In this document: piece by piece, positions 1 to 7,988 of the stretch
Layout of the letters: each line of letters starts with the position of its first letter
Position numbering within the stretch: position 1 is the stretch's first letter
Origin: a virus
Direction: 5' to 3' (one strand)
Virus record (IMG/VR): IMGVR_UViG_3300013126_000249
Location: 1 to 23,590 of that record
Length of the DNA: 23,590 nt
The notes under the pieces: model-generated
Database searches by the model: none
What the model was told of the DNA's origin: nothing
The model's input: only the letters and a program-made list of their open reading frames with translations
Position numbers and translations under genes: made by a program

Positions 1-329
1 CGTTCATATATAGAATTAAATTCATGGTTTGATAAAATTACATCTGGTTTGAATGCTGTTATACATTCTAACATCTTTTGATGAATTTTAGATCTATATT
101 GTTTCTCGTATTCTTTAGCATTCATACCATCGGGTAGATCTTTAATATAATGATCAATACCGGGAATGTGATCCTGAAGATTACCAAGTGGAGCATAAAG
201 TCTTACATCATAACCTAAGTCCTGAAGAACTTTAAGCTGTGATAGCATTGATGTCTCAATGCCGCTACCACGCTTATTATGTGTATAATAGGTTTTAAAT
301 GTATAAGGTAATATGTAAATCTTTTTCAT
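1..329 (-). CDS. Glycosyltransferase-like protein, N-terminal part (runs off left edge)
   Basis: About 109 codons are visible, starting at ATG 329; the frame is open to the window edge, so the C-terminus is missing. The start MKKIYILPYTFK leads into a glycine-rich turn (GSGIETSMLSQLKVLQDLGY, about residues 21-40) and then VRLYAP. This is the usual N-terminal layout of GT-B fold (GT4-like) glycosyltransferases, in which a first strand is followed by a GG/GS loop and a helix of the form 'xxxLxxLGHxV'. The ATG overlaps the upstream stop as TAATG, so translation is probably coupled. It lies next to a second glycosyltransferase-type gene (585-1547), which suggests modification of phage DNA bases or of a surface glycan. 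The family call rests only on the N-terminal half. Confidence 0.6.
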   Translation of the reverse strand, partial: MKKIYILPYTFKTYYTHNKRGSGIETSMLSQLKVLQDLGYDVRLYAPLGNLQDHIPGIDHYIKDLPDGMNAKEYEKQYRSKIHQKMLECITAFKPDVILSNHEFNSIYE

Positions 330-592
330 TATGCCTCTGATTCATCAATCCAACGGTTTAAAGATGCTGCATTACGTTCAAGGATAGGATGCCAAATTGA
401 TTTGGTTTTCTTATTGATTGAAGGTTGGTTTAATAATGTAGCAAATTCTCTAAGATCTTCTTCATTACGGATACGTACATTGATTACTGCATATGCTTCA
501 TTATCTTCTTGAACAAATTCTGGCATACCATCCCATTCATATGGGGTTTGCTGTTCTTCTTGTCCAGTAAGTACAAATAAATCATTACTCAT
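329..592 (-). CDS. Conserved small phage protein, unknown function
   Basis: This gene encodes 87 aa beginning MSNDLFVLTG. The start at 592 is chosen because GAGG lies 9 nt upstream; a longer frame to 652 exists but would sit inside the glycosyltransferase gene. It overlaps the end of that gene by 8 nt and hands over to the next gene through TAATG. The central part has alternating hydrophobic residues (AYAVINVRIRNEEDLREFATLL) followed by a KTKSIWHP motif. I recognise this layout from small proteins of many phages, often near DNA-modification genes, but I know no established biochemical role. No membrane segment or signal peptide is visible. Confidence 0.75.
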   Translation of the reverse strand: MSNDLFVLTGQEEQQTPYEWDGMPEFVQEDNEAYAVINVRIRNEEDLREFATLLNQPSINKKTKSIWHPILERNAASLNRWIDESEA

Positions 593-1547
593 AATTATCA
601 TCCTCTGTTGTAGTTGTTCCCCAGTATTTAGAATCATCTGGAGGTGTGTCATAATGTTTTAAAGTTAATCCATATTCATTAATGGAACCCTTCGGTATAT
701 TTAGACCTTCTTTTTTAATCAGTTTATTTTCCAATCTAAATTTAGAATAATCTACATGGTGGTGCCATCTACCCCATTTTTGTGTGATTTCAACTACATC
801 AGGGTGTTGATCATATAATGATTTGGCAAAGGTGTATCTATTATCAAATTGTTTACCTTGATCATCTGTACCATCACGAGCATATAATGCTTCTGTATTA
901 CCACCCTTCATTGTCATAGTTCCCGCTTTGCCACACAAGAAGTTATTGAATAGGAATGTGCAATACTTATCCTTTAGGATTCTAATCGACAAGTCAGTAT
1001 CTTCATTATAGCGACCACGCCAGCGATGTGGAATATCATTACTTAATAAGATACAGCTGTAAACTCTAGTATTTAGATAATAAGGTGGTCGCTTAGCATT
1101 TGCTGGTGCAAAGTATGCATAATTCATGCCAGACATTTTTACATTTTCATATCTGTCAGTAAAGTCTTCACATGCTCTAAAACAAACACCATTACCGACT
1201 CTGTATTTTGTATTACGATTTAATCTATAGAAATAACGAATATTATCATCAAGGATCCAATGGCGTTTATGTCCTTCTGCAGTTGCATGGTCCCAGACCC
1301 AATTACGTGCTGGAATACCACCACCAACTAGACCTGCTTCATCTTTAATTGCCCATTTTGGATTTTCTCTAAATCCTTCGGGTAAAACAAGAATTTTCTT
1401 AGGGTCGATTACTGCGGCATAGTCTTCATATTCACTAGATTCAATAACAATTCTATATGGGACATTTAGTTGTTCAAGTGTTCTAGAAGTTAGACGAGAG
1501 TCCGCTCTACCTTTAGAAATAATATAGATAGGGTATTTTGGTTGCAT
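585..1547 (-). CDS. TET-associated-type glycosyltransferase (TAGT/GREB1-like)
   Basis: The 320-aa product opens with PIYIISKGRA (residues 5-14), the usual start of GT-A-like TAGT domains. It continues with GGIPARNWVWDHA (76-88), the acidic strand HWILDDNI (96-103, a DxD-like metal and sugar-nucleotide site), RYNEDTDL (179-186) and the late WGRWHHHVDY element (257-266). In known phages, TAGT proteins are predicted to add sugars to oxidised or hydroxymethylated pyrimidines in DNA. The partner that would make the hydroxylated base is not in this window. The gene has its own early-type promoter (1572-1600) just upstream, with a leader of about 18 nt and only a weak GGA ribosome site. Its 3' end overlaps the next gene by 8 nt. 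The family call is good; the actual substrate is unknown. Confidence 0.75.
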   Translation of the reverse strand: MQPKYPIYIISKGRADSRLTSRTLEQLNVPYRIVIESSEYEDYAAVIDPKKILVLPEGFRENPKWAIKDEAGLVGGGIPARNWVWDHATAEGHKRHWILDDNIRYFYRLNRNTKYRVGNGVCFRACEDFTDRYENVKMSGMNYAYFAPANAKRPPYYLNTRVYSCILLSNDIPHRWRGRYNEDTDLSIRILKDKYCTFLFNNFLCGKAGTMTMKGGNTEALYARDGTDDQGKQFDNRYTFAKSLYDQHPDVVEITQKWGRWHHHVDYSKFRLENKLIKKEGLNIPKGSINEYGLTLKHYDTPPDDSKYWGTTTTEDDNYE

Positions 1548-1571
1548 ATCAATTTATCCATTTAAAATATA

Positions 1572-1600
1572 ATTATACTACAAAAGTCCATTTTTGTAAA
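1572..1600 (-). promoter_or_regulatory. Early-type sigma70 promoter for the TAGT glycosyltransferase
   Basis: The -35 TTTACA (1595-1600), a 17-bp spacer and the -10 TATAAT (1572-1577) are read on the minus strand. It differs from the other eight copies in lacking TTAAT after TTTACA and in lacking an extended TGn. The spacer also holds a weak ACAAAA/TTTTGT inverted repeat that could act as a weak terminator stem for the polymerase gene. The predicted start is near 1565. Confidence 0.65.
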
Positions 1601-1611
1601 ATTATTTAGTA

Positions 1612-4104
1612 TTACCCAAAGAAGTCCTCAAGTGAAGCAGATGCCTCTGTTTTCCATCCCATAGGTTCAATTAGATCTTCCAAAGCACTTAGGAATACCT
1701 TTTCAAACTGCATATCATAATCAATGTACTGATCAAGATTAAATTCCTTAGGCCAAACTCCAGGGAATGCAATAACATTTTCATAGAATGGATTTGGCAT
1801 TTTAAGATAAACATACTTGATCTTTTCACCTTCCTTGATCAGTTCATACTTTTTATCCAAACCAAGACGTTTCAAATGATGATTATAAACAAGTGCTGCA
1901 CGAACATGGAAAGGAACTCCCTTAGTATATAAGGAATTTGAACCAGTATATTGTGCTAGGTTATTAGCAGACCTTGATGATGCAATTGATTCAATAGGAC
2001 TATTAAAGAATTCTGTTTTGGCATTTTTAATATAGTCTTGAACTTGGGATTCAGAACCACTTAAAGCAATATTAACAGAGTCACGTAAAGCATCTCTACA
2101 AATTGCTGGAGTAGATGATTGAATCATACTCAACCCTTTGATTTCCAATTTAGGTTTAGCATAAACAACACCTTCTGAACTATGGACATTCAATAGATAT
2201 TTTTTACGTTTGTAGAAAATACCAGAGTCTGCCAATACCTCAAGTTTCATTTTCATCATCTGAGCATATGCATTCATATATTCAGCAAGTTCGTTATATG
2301 ATCTATCAATAAATGGTTGAATAACTTCAATACAGAACTTATTCATAACCTTGATACGTTCCTCAGTAGTTTTATCCTTGGCATAATCAGTAATGAATTT
2401 TTCAAGAGACAAGTAAATAGAATCCGTATCAGAATAGATTACATAATCAATACTGTCAGTTTTCAATGACTTGTTCATAAACTCATTAAGTTTGCGTGCT
2501 ACCCAACGAGAAGCAAGTTGTCCTGAAGTTGTAATGCCTTCACCAATACGAATATCAAAGTATCTAAAGTAAGCATTAGTAACTGCGCCATATCCTGAGT
2601 TTAGTGTAACCTTAATTGCTTTCTGAAGTGTATCAAGTCTGGCAATTTCCTGTTCTGTGACAGGATCCTTAGTTGATTCATATTCCTGTTCAAGTTTAAG
2701 CATTTGTTTTTTGGCAACATCGCGATCCTTGTAAAGTTGTTCCATCAACTCAGGTAGGAAACCACGAACATCTTTTCTGTAACACCAACCATTAGCTGCC
2801 ATTGAAAGATTCTTTTCAATGGCAATTGAAGTATCATCACGTTTTTCAACAAGATTATCAACAGTTACTGGTAATTGTGTATCAGTAATAGTTTCAGGAC
2901 TCATGTTATAACCCATAATGATATGAGGATATAGTGAAGTCAAGTCAAAAGATGCAACCCATTTATGTAAACCAGAGATAGGTTCCTTAACATAACCACC
3001 AACAAATGGTGCAGATTTGGAATTTTTCTTGAAAGGTACTACAACATTTTTATCACGAAGATAGTTATAGACTAGAATGTCCCAAGTTTTAACTGGCGAA
3101 TAAACATCATCAAAGTTAATTTTGGCCTTATATGCAAGAGTAAATGCTAGTGTAATTAGTTTAAGACGATCCTCTAGTTTATCTACAAGGTATACGTCGT
3201 GGATATTATAATCAACAAACTTCTGAGGATCGTTAGTGTAGAATTCCTTAAATGTTTCATAAGGGTTTTCTAGTTTATTTTCACCAAGTTCCACCTCTGC
3301 AATATAATCCAATTTATAGGATTCACGGGGAGTAAATGTAAACTTATCATATAGATCATAATAGTCTAGGATTGCAATGCCTGGGATACTAAATGTTTCT
3401 ACTTCCTCAGCATTAACAAACGTTTTACGATCACGAAGCATATTCCATGGTGATAGTGGTTCTGCATCAATATTTAGATAACGTAACCGTCTAATAATGT
3501 ATGGAATATCAAACTGGTTACAGTTCCATCCAGTGACAACATCTGGGTAATTATTAGACCAATATGCAATGAATTGTCTAAGCATTTCCATTTCATTGTT
3601 GGCCTTCATATAAGTTACATCAGACCGAGTATTAGTATAGTTTAATGTACCAAATGTTATTGTTTTCTTTGTTGTATAATCTTTGATTGAAATTAAAGAA
3701 ATTTCCTCATTTGCCATAGCAATGTTAGGAAACCCAAATTCAGTTTTAGTTTCAATGTCGACTGTAAAGATTTTGATTAGAGATGTATCAGGTGCAAGTT
3801 CACCTTCATAAACTTCTGAAATGAATTGATATTCATATTGGTTCATTCCGTAAATACCAAATCCATGAACATCTTTATACTGTTCAATGAACTCTTTACA
3901 TTCTCTTAGTGAACCAGGTTTGATTGGATAAACAGTTTTGTTATCCAAAGTTTTCCATTCTGACTGTTGACCTGCTTTAGGTGTATCAACAAATAGAGTT
4001 GGGTTGAATTCAATCTTGCGATTGAACTGACGTCCGTTGTCAAACCCACGGACAAGCATGCGGTTGCCTAATTGATAGACTGATGTGTAAAATGTTTTAT
4101 TCAT
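1612..4104 (-). CDS. 43: Family B DNA polymerase, T4 gp43 type
   Basis: The 830-aa replicative polymerase has an N-terminal 3'-5' proofreading domain and a polymerase domain. Exo I is VDIET (D116, E118), Exo II is GWNCNQFD (about 192-199) and Exo III is YNIHD (Y299, D303). Polymerase motif A is FDLTSLYP (D387), motif B is KVTLNSGYG (498-506) and motif C is YSDTDS (D559, D561). The C-terminus SLEDFFG matches the clamp-binding tail of T4 gp43 (SLDFLFG), so it should bind the gp45 clamp encoded at 16768-17451. The N-terminus MNKTFYTSV aligns with T4 gp43 MKEFYIS, which fixes the start at 4104. No Shine-Dalgarno sequence precedes it. A perfect promoter -10 ends only 7 nt upstream, so the transcript from that promoter may be leaderless. 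All catalytic residues are intact. Confidence 0.97.
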   Translation of the reverse strand: MNKTFYTSVYQLGNRMLVRGFDNGRQFNRKIEFNPTLFVDTPKAGQQSEWKTLDNKTVYPIKPGSLRECKEFIEQYKDVHGFGIYGMNQYEYQFISEVYEGELAPDTSLIKIFTVDIETKTEFGFPNIAMANEEISLISIKDYTTKKTITFGTLNYTNTRSDVTYMKANNEMEMLRQFIAYWSNNYPDVVTGWNCNQFDIPYIIRRLRYLNIDAEPLSPWNMLRDRKTFVNAEEVETFSIPGIAILDYYDLYDKFTFTPRESYKLDYIAEVELGENKLENPYETFKEFYTNDPQKFVDYNIHDVYLVDKLEDRLKLITLAFTLAYKAKINFDDVYSPVKTWDILVYNYLRDKNVVVPFKKNSKSAPFVGGYVKEPISGLHKWVASFDLTSLYPHIIMGYNMSPETITDTQLPVTVDNLVEKRDDTSIAIEKNLSMAANGWCYRKDVRGFLPELMEQLYKDRDVAKKQMLKLEQEYESTKDPVTEQEIARLDTLQKAIKVTLNSGYGAVTNAYFRYFDIRIGEGITTSGQLASRWVARKLNEFMNKSLKTDSIDYVIYSDTDSIYLSLEKFITDYAKDKTTEERIKVMNKFCIEVIQPFIDRSYNELAEYMNAYAQMMKMKLEVLADSGIFYKRKKYLLNVHSSEGVVYAKPKLEIKGLSMIQSSTPAICRDALRDSVNIALSGSESQVQDYIKNAKTEFFNSPIESIASSRSANNLAQYTGSNSLYTKGVPFHVRAALVYNHHLKRLGLDKKYELIKEGEKIKYVYLKMPNPFYENVIAFPGVWPKEFNLDQYIDYDMQFEKVFLSALEDLIEPMGWKTEASASLEDFFG

Positions 4105-4111
4105 AAAGGCT

Positions 4112-4140
4112 ATTATACCACAAGATGGGATTAATGTAAA
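4112..4140 (-). promoter_or_regulatory. Early-type promoter directly abutting the polymerase start codon
   Basis: The -35 TTTACA (4135-4140) is followed by TTAAT, a 17-bp spacer and the extended -10 TGGTATAAT (hexamer 4112-4117). Only seven bases separate the -10 from the ATG of gene 43 at 4104, so transcription should begin at or within a base or two of the start codon. The -35 region overlaps the stop codon of the upstream gene. Confidence 0.8.
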
Positions 4141-4370
4141 CTTATTGTTGATTTTTCATAAACGATTACAGTTTCAAGAAGACCATTGGCTCTTACAATT
4201 GCACGTTTTTCTGCACCTTCTTTATCACAGTAATGAATAAGATTTGAATCTCGTTTATCATACCCAAAAACTTCATCAAGTTGCCAAAATAAAAATGTTT
4301 TGTACCATACTTCATAACGGTCAGCTGACCCATTGAAAACTACTTTTACTTTTCTATATACTGGTTTCAT
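4131..4370 (-). CDS. Small hypothetical protein
   Basis: This gene encodes 79 aa starting MKPVYRKVKVVFNG. GGAG stands 7 nt before the ATG, which supports the start at 4370, and the gene overlaps the end of the DexA-like gene by 17 nt. The sequence is rich in aromatics (YEVWYKTFLFWQLDEVFGY, about residues 19-37) and ends in a basic, helix-prone stretch (EGAEKRAIVRANG). There is no membrane segment. I do not recognise the family. Its stop codon lies inside the promoter of gene 43, so the two signals are interleaved. Confidence 0.75.
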   Translation of the reverse strand: MKPVYRKVKVVFNGSADRYEVWYKTFLFWQLDEVFGYDKRDSNLIHYCDKEGAEKRAIVRANGLLETVIVYEKSTISLH

Positions 4371-4935
4371 TAGGTACTCCGCGCAACATCATAAGTACAT
4401 CATAAGCACAATCATGAATTGGGTTATGTTTATGGACTATAACAGGATCAAAATTTTCTACTGTAGCATATCCATTAGAAGATCCTGTCATTAAATCAAC
4501 TGCAGTTCTAACATCACGCCAACGCCAGAATGGGAGAATATTATCTAATCCGCAAGTAGTTTCAAGAGAACAGAATACAACTTGGTCAAGATTTCCACGA
4601 GCCCATACAATGCATTTGTCATGGTTAGGAAACTGTTCTGTCCATTCTTTAAACTTTGCCATAGCATCTTCTGCTTTTAGGTCTGAATCTTTAGGTGTAA
4701 ATGATACAGCTTTGATTTCACTACCCATAGAACCCCACCACTTTAGTGTGTCTTCTGAAGCAGTTCTTTTAAGACGAGACAATTGGTCTTTAGCATCTAA
4801 TTTAGCAAAGAATGCTGAAGCCAATAGTTCTTCATATGTGACATCTTTCTTTGACGGATCAAAGTAGATACAAGAGAAAGATAAAATAACAGAGTTAGAC
4901 TCTACACCAAGAGTCTCAATATCAAACATAAACAT
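4354..4935 (-). CDS. dexA: DexA-like 3'-5' exonuclease (DEDDh)
   Basis: The 193-aa DnaQ-fold exonuclease resembles T4 exonuclease A. Motif I is FDIETLG (D5, E7), the Exo II region is around WARGNLDQVVF (about residues 110-120), and motif III is IHDCAYDVLMM (173-183; H174 and D179 in the HxxxxD pattern). T4 DexA has the nearly identical IHDCAKDILMM. T4 DexA is 227 aa, so this version is somewhat shorter. T4 DexA degrades single-stranded DNA 3' to 5'; the same is inferred here, in support of replication or host DNA breakdown. AGGA 7 nt upstream supports the start at 4935, which overlaps the previous stop as TAATG. Confidence 0.9.
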   Translation of the reverse strand: MFMFDIETLGVESNSVILSFSCIYFDPSKKDVTYEELLASAFFAKLDAKDQLSRLKRTASEDTLKWWGSMGSEIKAVSFTPKDSDLKAEDAMAKFKEWTEQFPNHDKCIVWARGNLDQVVFCSLETTCGLDNILPFWRWRDVRTAVDLMTGSSNGYATVENFDPVIVHKHNPIHDCAYDVLMMLRGVPNETSI

Positions 4936-5126
4936 TATTTAATTCCTAGGTGCTTACGTACAATTTTATCCTTAATCATATCTGGGATAGACAACCAAGG
5001 TTCTTCTAATACGAATGGGCAACCTTCTTTACCCCAAGCATTATTTTTAAGATATTTAGTAACAATATTCATATGTTTATTGTCGTTAATATCAAATACA
5101 ACTCTAGGTTTAGTAGTTAAAATCAT
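4935..5126 (-). CDS. Small hypothetical protein
   Basis: This gene encodes 63 aa starting MILTTKPRVVFDIND. I take ATG 5126 because AAGGA lies 5 nt upstream, in the gap after the preceding stop; a start at 5153 would lack a ribosome site. The protein is basic, and its C-terminus (IPDMIKDKIVRKHLGIK) looks amphipathic. No family is recognised. It is translationally coupled to the exonuclease gene through TAATG. Confidence 0.7.
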   Translation of the reverse strand: MILTTKPRVVFDINDNKHMNIVTKYLKNNAWGKEGCPFVLEEPWLSIPDMIKDKIVRKHLGIK

Positions 5127-5133
5127 ATAGTCC

Positions 5134-5424
5134 TTATAGTTTAATAGTTTCACCGGTAAATAAATCTACAACTTCTTCATCACCAAATGCTGCACGCATT
5201 TCGAATTTTTCTTCATCTGAGTAACCATATTTTTGGCGGCGGGCAATGTATTGATCAAGTGCTGCTAGTGATTCTGTTTTACGAGCATTCATACTTAAGA
5301 TAACATTCTCTTGATCAATAAACCCAGCAATTAAGAATTCAGTTAACTTGTCATCAAATGGTACTTGATCATTTGAATCCCATCTAACAATTCCATTACC
5401 ATCAACATAAAAATTTGCAGTCAT
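5134..5424 (-). CDS. Small conserved myophage protein, unknown function
   Basis: This gene encodes 96 aa starting MTANFYVDGNGIVRWDSNDQ, a short beta-rich N-terminus followed by a predicted helical stretch (NARKTESLAALDQYIARRQ) and an acidic end containing RAAFGDEEVVDLFTGE. It is the first gene after the promoter at 5462-5490, and AGGA precedes the ATG. I recall similar small proteins with an RRxKYGYSDEExFEMRAAFG segment in T4-like phages of marine hosts, with no known function. No catalytic motif is visible. Confidence 0.8.
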   Translation of the reverse strand: MTANFYVDGNGIVRWDSNDQVPFDDKLTEFLIAGFIDQENVILSMNARKTESLAALDQYIARRQKYGYSDEEKFEMRAAFGDEEVVDLFTGETIKL

Positions 5425-5467
5425 AATTTAGTTCCTACTCAATAATTTATTTAATAAAGTTATTATA
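5422..5467 (-). repeat. Duplicated promoter-leader module, copy 1
   Basis: The 46 nt from the -10 hexamer to the start codon match 8225-8270 at 43 of 46 positions, with no length difference. The segment includes the ribosome site AGGAACTAAATT. The downstream coding sequences are unrelated, so the regulatory module alone was copied or kept under selection. Confidence 0.8.
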
Positions 5468-5490
5468 TCAAAAGACTTAATTAATGTAAA
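5462..5490 (-). promoter_or_regulatory. Early-type promoter
   Basis: The -35 TTTACA (5485-5490) is followed by TTAATT, a 17-bp spacer and the extended -10 TGATATAAT (hexamer 5462-5467). It drives the gene starting at 5424 and probably the dexA group. The whole -10-to-ATG segment is nearly identical to that of the promoter at 8265-8293. Confidence 0.8.
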
Positions 5491-5498
5491 CAAAAGTT

Positions 5499-5669
5499 TT
5501 ATACTATATCATAAAATTTATCTAAAGTACCTTCAAAAATTCGATGATTCTTTTTAGAACCACCTACCTTAATAGAATTCCAATGTCCATTACCATTATG
5601 CTTACTGGTAAGTTTTATGATAACATCAGAAGTCTTAGATTTTAAGATCATCCCAATTTTGTATTTCAT
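5499..5669 (-). CDS. Small basic hypothetical protein
   Basis: This gene encodes 56 aa from ATG 5669, two bases after the stop of the preceding gene. It is lysine-rich, with a beta-like first half (MKYKIGMILKSKTSDVIIKL) and a GSKKNHRIFEGTLDKF end. The first half resembles small 'DUF-like' beta proteins of phages, but I cannot name a family. A clear ribosome site is not evident (the region reads AACTAGCTCC on the opposite strand), so coupling to the upstream gene is likely. It ends about 10 bases before the -35 of the next promoter. Confidence 0.55.
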   Translation of the reverse strand: MKYKIGMILKSKTSDVIIKLTSKHNGNGHWNSIKVGGSKKNHRIFEGTLDKFYDIV

Positions 5670-5671
5670 TA

Positions 5672-6148
5672 TTACCAACTAGCTCCTGTACCACCATCAT
5701 CTGCATAAACTTCTTCTAGTGTGACTGGAGCTGTTATTAATTTAAGACCTTGGTTTGTCATGATATAATTTTCATCTGTGTAAGGATTATATTGATAATC
5801 ACCAACATTTGTGCCAATATGTTTCTCGGATTTAAACATATTTAACCATTTTTGTCTCCATAATTCCTTTTCACCAGGAAATAACTCTTTAGTCAATGGC
5901 CATTTGTTTAATTCTTTAATTTTTCTAGTAATATCTAAGAGATCTATACGAGCTTTATATGTACCAATAAACACACCTGTAATGGGCAAAAAAGAATCTT
6001 CAGCAGCATGATCAAGTATCTGTACACTAGAAATTTCTATAAAGTCATGAGCATACATACCAAACAGATGAATTTTTTTATCCACATAATCGTCATATTC
6101 CTGAATAGTACCAGCAATAACAAATTTAGCTTTAACTGTCCTAGCCAT
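5672..6148 (-). CDS. Hypothetical protein
   Basis: This gene encodes 158 aa starting MARTVKAKFVIAGTIQEYDDY. ATG 6148 is preceded by GGAG at good spacing; a TTG 12 nt upstream is less likely. It contains a hydrophobic beta segment (FLPITGVFIGTYKARIDLLDI, about residues 54-74), a basic Trp-rich helix region (ELWRQKWLNMFKSEK), and an acidic glycine-rich tail (YADDGGTGASW). No family is recognised. It overlaps the preceding gene by 8 nt. Confidence 0.8.
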   Translation of the reverse strand: MARTVKAKFVIAGTIQEYDDYVDKKIHLFGMYAHDFIEISSVQILDHAAEDSFLPITGVFIGTYKARIDLLDITRKIKELNKWPLTKELFPGEKELWRQKWLNMFKSEKHIGTNVGDYQYNPYTDENYIMTNQGLKLITAPVTLEEVYADDGGTGASW

Positions 6149-6449
6149 TAGTATCTCCAAAATGACCTGATTCTATAATCATAAGTTGCTGTTCAGTGAA
6201 TGGTTTAAAACACAAGTCATAATAAGAATTTAAATATTTCACAGGATAAAATTTCATCCCTTGTTTTTCAATGACTGATGGTACTATATCAATAGTTGAC
6301 CCCTTACCTTTAAGTCTTAAATCATACACATTCTGTAAATGATACTGCTTATCTTTTGTTTGAAACATAACTGTCATCGTTTCAAATGTTCTTTCTTGTT
6401 CTAAATTTCTAAAGAAAGGTCTGTCGATGTCGAAAGTAATTGGTATCAT
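6141..6449 (-). CDS. Hypothetical protein downstream of DNA ligase
   Basis: This gene encodes 102 aa starting MIPITFDIDRPFFRNLEQ. It overlaps the ligase stop as ATGA, so it is probably translated by re-initiation. The sequence alternates short beta-like segments (YHLQNVYDLRLKG, GSTIDIVPSVI) and has no membrane helix. I do not recognise it. The tight coupling suggests co-expression with the ligase but says nothing certain about function. Confidence 0.75.
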   Translation of the reverse strand: MIPITFDIDRPFFRNLEQERTFETMTVMFQTKDKQYHLQNVYDLRLKGKGSTIDIVPSVIEKQGMKFYPVKYLNSYYDLCFKPFTEQQLMIIESGHFGDTNG

Positions 6450-7741
6450 TTAATTAGCTCTGAGCTGTCTGCTTCAGTTTTATCTTCGCGTAACTCAATA
6501 AAGATTGGTAAAAATAATGATTCTTCCCCCTGCTTGTTCTTAATACGGGCATTGTATTTTACCGCTATAACTTTTCCAAGTATCGTAGTAGTGTTTAAGT
6601 TTATCCGGTCTTCGTCTGTTAGACCTGACCCAACGGAGACCTTCAAGATGCCGTCTGAGGACTCTACGAGAAGTGCCCCTAGTTTGCCTTGGTATTTTCC
6701 TGCACCCTCTTCCAAGCCAACGATTTTTAAGTCGCATTCTAGTTCACCCTTATACTTAATTTGTGATTTGCTACGTTTATTTTCCCAGATACCTTCTACA
6801 TCTTTAAGAATAATACCTTCTTCACCATCTGCAAAATATTTGGCAAATAAATCATTGGCTTCATCTGCATTATTAACTATGTTATTAGGAACAACTTTAA
6901 CCTTGTCACTAGTAAGTTTAGATACTTGAACAGTAAGATATGAAAAGCGCTCTTGATATTTACGGTCATAATATCCTTCCATAAAGTATTCGTATGGGAT
7001 AGCATCCCATACTGTGGCATTAACTAGTGATGCTTCATCTTCCTTAATAGTACCCTTTGATGCTTTATTAAGAATACCATTACCTGTTTGACGATCTAGG
7101 ATTTGCCCATTTTGTTTTACAAGTAATTCACCATCAAAAACCATGTCAATGTTACCTGCCATAGTTTTGAATTCATCATCAAGGAAACCTAAAATGTTAA
7201 TTTCCTTGCCATTACGTGAACGATATTCTACTTCACCTGATCGAACAATAGCGTTAAATCGCATACCATCCATTTTAAGTTGTACATATGCTGGGAATGG
7301 GATTTTATTAACTAACTTTTCTTCGTAACCAGAACATAACATACATGGATATTCATGGATAAGTCCAGGCCAAATTTCATTAACTGTTGACGTAGAAACA
7401 CCACATTTAAGATCCTTGGCAATAATTCGTTCGATAACCTTAGCTGATTCTGGTGGTAGGTTACACAGAATTGAACGCAAGTGTTCGATGCCTTTATTAC
7501 CAGTATATGTTCTACTAGATAGATATCCTAATTGATCTAATGCTTCACCAAGACTGATATTAACATTTTCAATTTGTTTATACTGTGGAATTTTACGGAT
7601 GTAAAATTGTGTGAATGGGTCTAGAGCAAGTTTGATAACACGTTTAAGTAACTCATTATCTACTTGTTTTTTAAGATAATCAATCTTAAATAGTCTAGAA
7701 TTATTTGCTGCTAGGTCTTCAAATATTTGATTAACGTGCAT
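6446..7741 (-). CDS. 30: ATP-dependent DNA ligase, T4 gp30 type
   Basis: The 431-aa ligase would seal nicks in replicating or recombining phage DNA. The nucleotidyl-transfer lysine is in KMDG (K156), matching the KxDG of the ATP ligase family. Other motifs are FDGEL (202-206), EEGIILK (307-313) and the IKYKG region (about 328-332). The N-terminal part (VDNELLKRVIKLA, then KVIERIIAKDLKCGVS and IWPGLI) aligns with T4 gp30 (KDNELLKRV..., MMRDLECGAS, VWPGLIP). T4 gp30 is longer (487 aa). ATG 7741 is chosen because the T4 alignment begins there; an open frame to 7885 lies inside the preceding gene. It overlaps that gene by 11 nt and has only a weak GGA ribosome site. Confidence 0.95.
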   Translation of the reverse strand: MHVNQIFEDLAANNSRLFKIDYLKKQVDNELLKRVIKLALDPFTQFYIRKIPQYKQIENVNISLGEALDQLGYLSSRTYTGNKGIEHLRSILCNLPPESAKVIERIIAKDLKCGVSTSTVNEIWPGLIHEYPCMLCSGYEEKLVNKIPFPAYVQLKMDGMRFNAIVRSGEVEYRSRNGKEINILGFLDDEFKTMAGNIDMVFDGELLVKQNGQILDRQTGNGILNKASKGTIKEDEASLVNATVWDAIPYEYFMEGYYDRKYQERFSYLTVQVSKLTSDKVKVVPNNIVNNADEANDLFAKYFADGEEGIILKDVEGIWENKRSKSQIKYKGELECDLKIVGLEEGAGKYQGKLGALLVESSDGILKVSVGSGLTDEDRINLNTTTILGKVIAVKYNARIKNKQGEESLFLPIFIELREDKTEADSSELIK

Positions 7742-7988
7742 ATACATATACATCCATTTTAACTGCATGACGAAGTGGTAGAGATTGATTGTAAACCCAA
7801 GGTAATGCACCATCTGCCTTAGCATTAGATACACGTGGGCCACGAGCTTGACATTTAACATAATATGAACTGCCATCTGAAGCATTCATATATTTAATTG
7901 ATCGACGTAGAATAGCCAATTGTTGCATATCTGTTGCAGATAATGGATCTACTGTCATAACATAACTAGTTGATAGACGTTTTTTCAT
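7731..7988 (-). CDS. Hypothetical protein upstream of ligase
   Basis: This gene encodes 85 aa starting MKKRLSTSYVMTVDPLSATDMQQL. It is basic, with a helical N-terminal half (ATDMQQLAILRRSIKYMNAS) and a C-terminal half rich in Tyr, Val and Arg. It is coupled to the gene before it by TAATG and to the ligase by an 11-nt overlap. No family is recognised. Confidence 0.75.
   Translation of the reverse strand: MKKRLSTSYVMTVDPLSATDMQQLAILRRSIKYMNASDGSSYYVKCQARGPRVSNAKADGALPWVYNQSLPLRHAVKMDVYVYAR

Noticed and set aside
6534-6929. Plus-strand open frame of 131 codons within DNA ligase, and an Arg-rich frame at 6540-6737
   Set aside because: Both overlap a full-length ligase with all motifs and have no ribosome site; they are shadows of its codon pattern.
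7742-7885. N-terminal extension of DNA ligase
   Set aside because: It lies inside the preceding gene in another frame, and alignment with T4 gp30 begins near ATG 7741.
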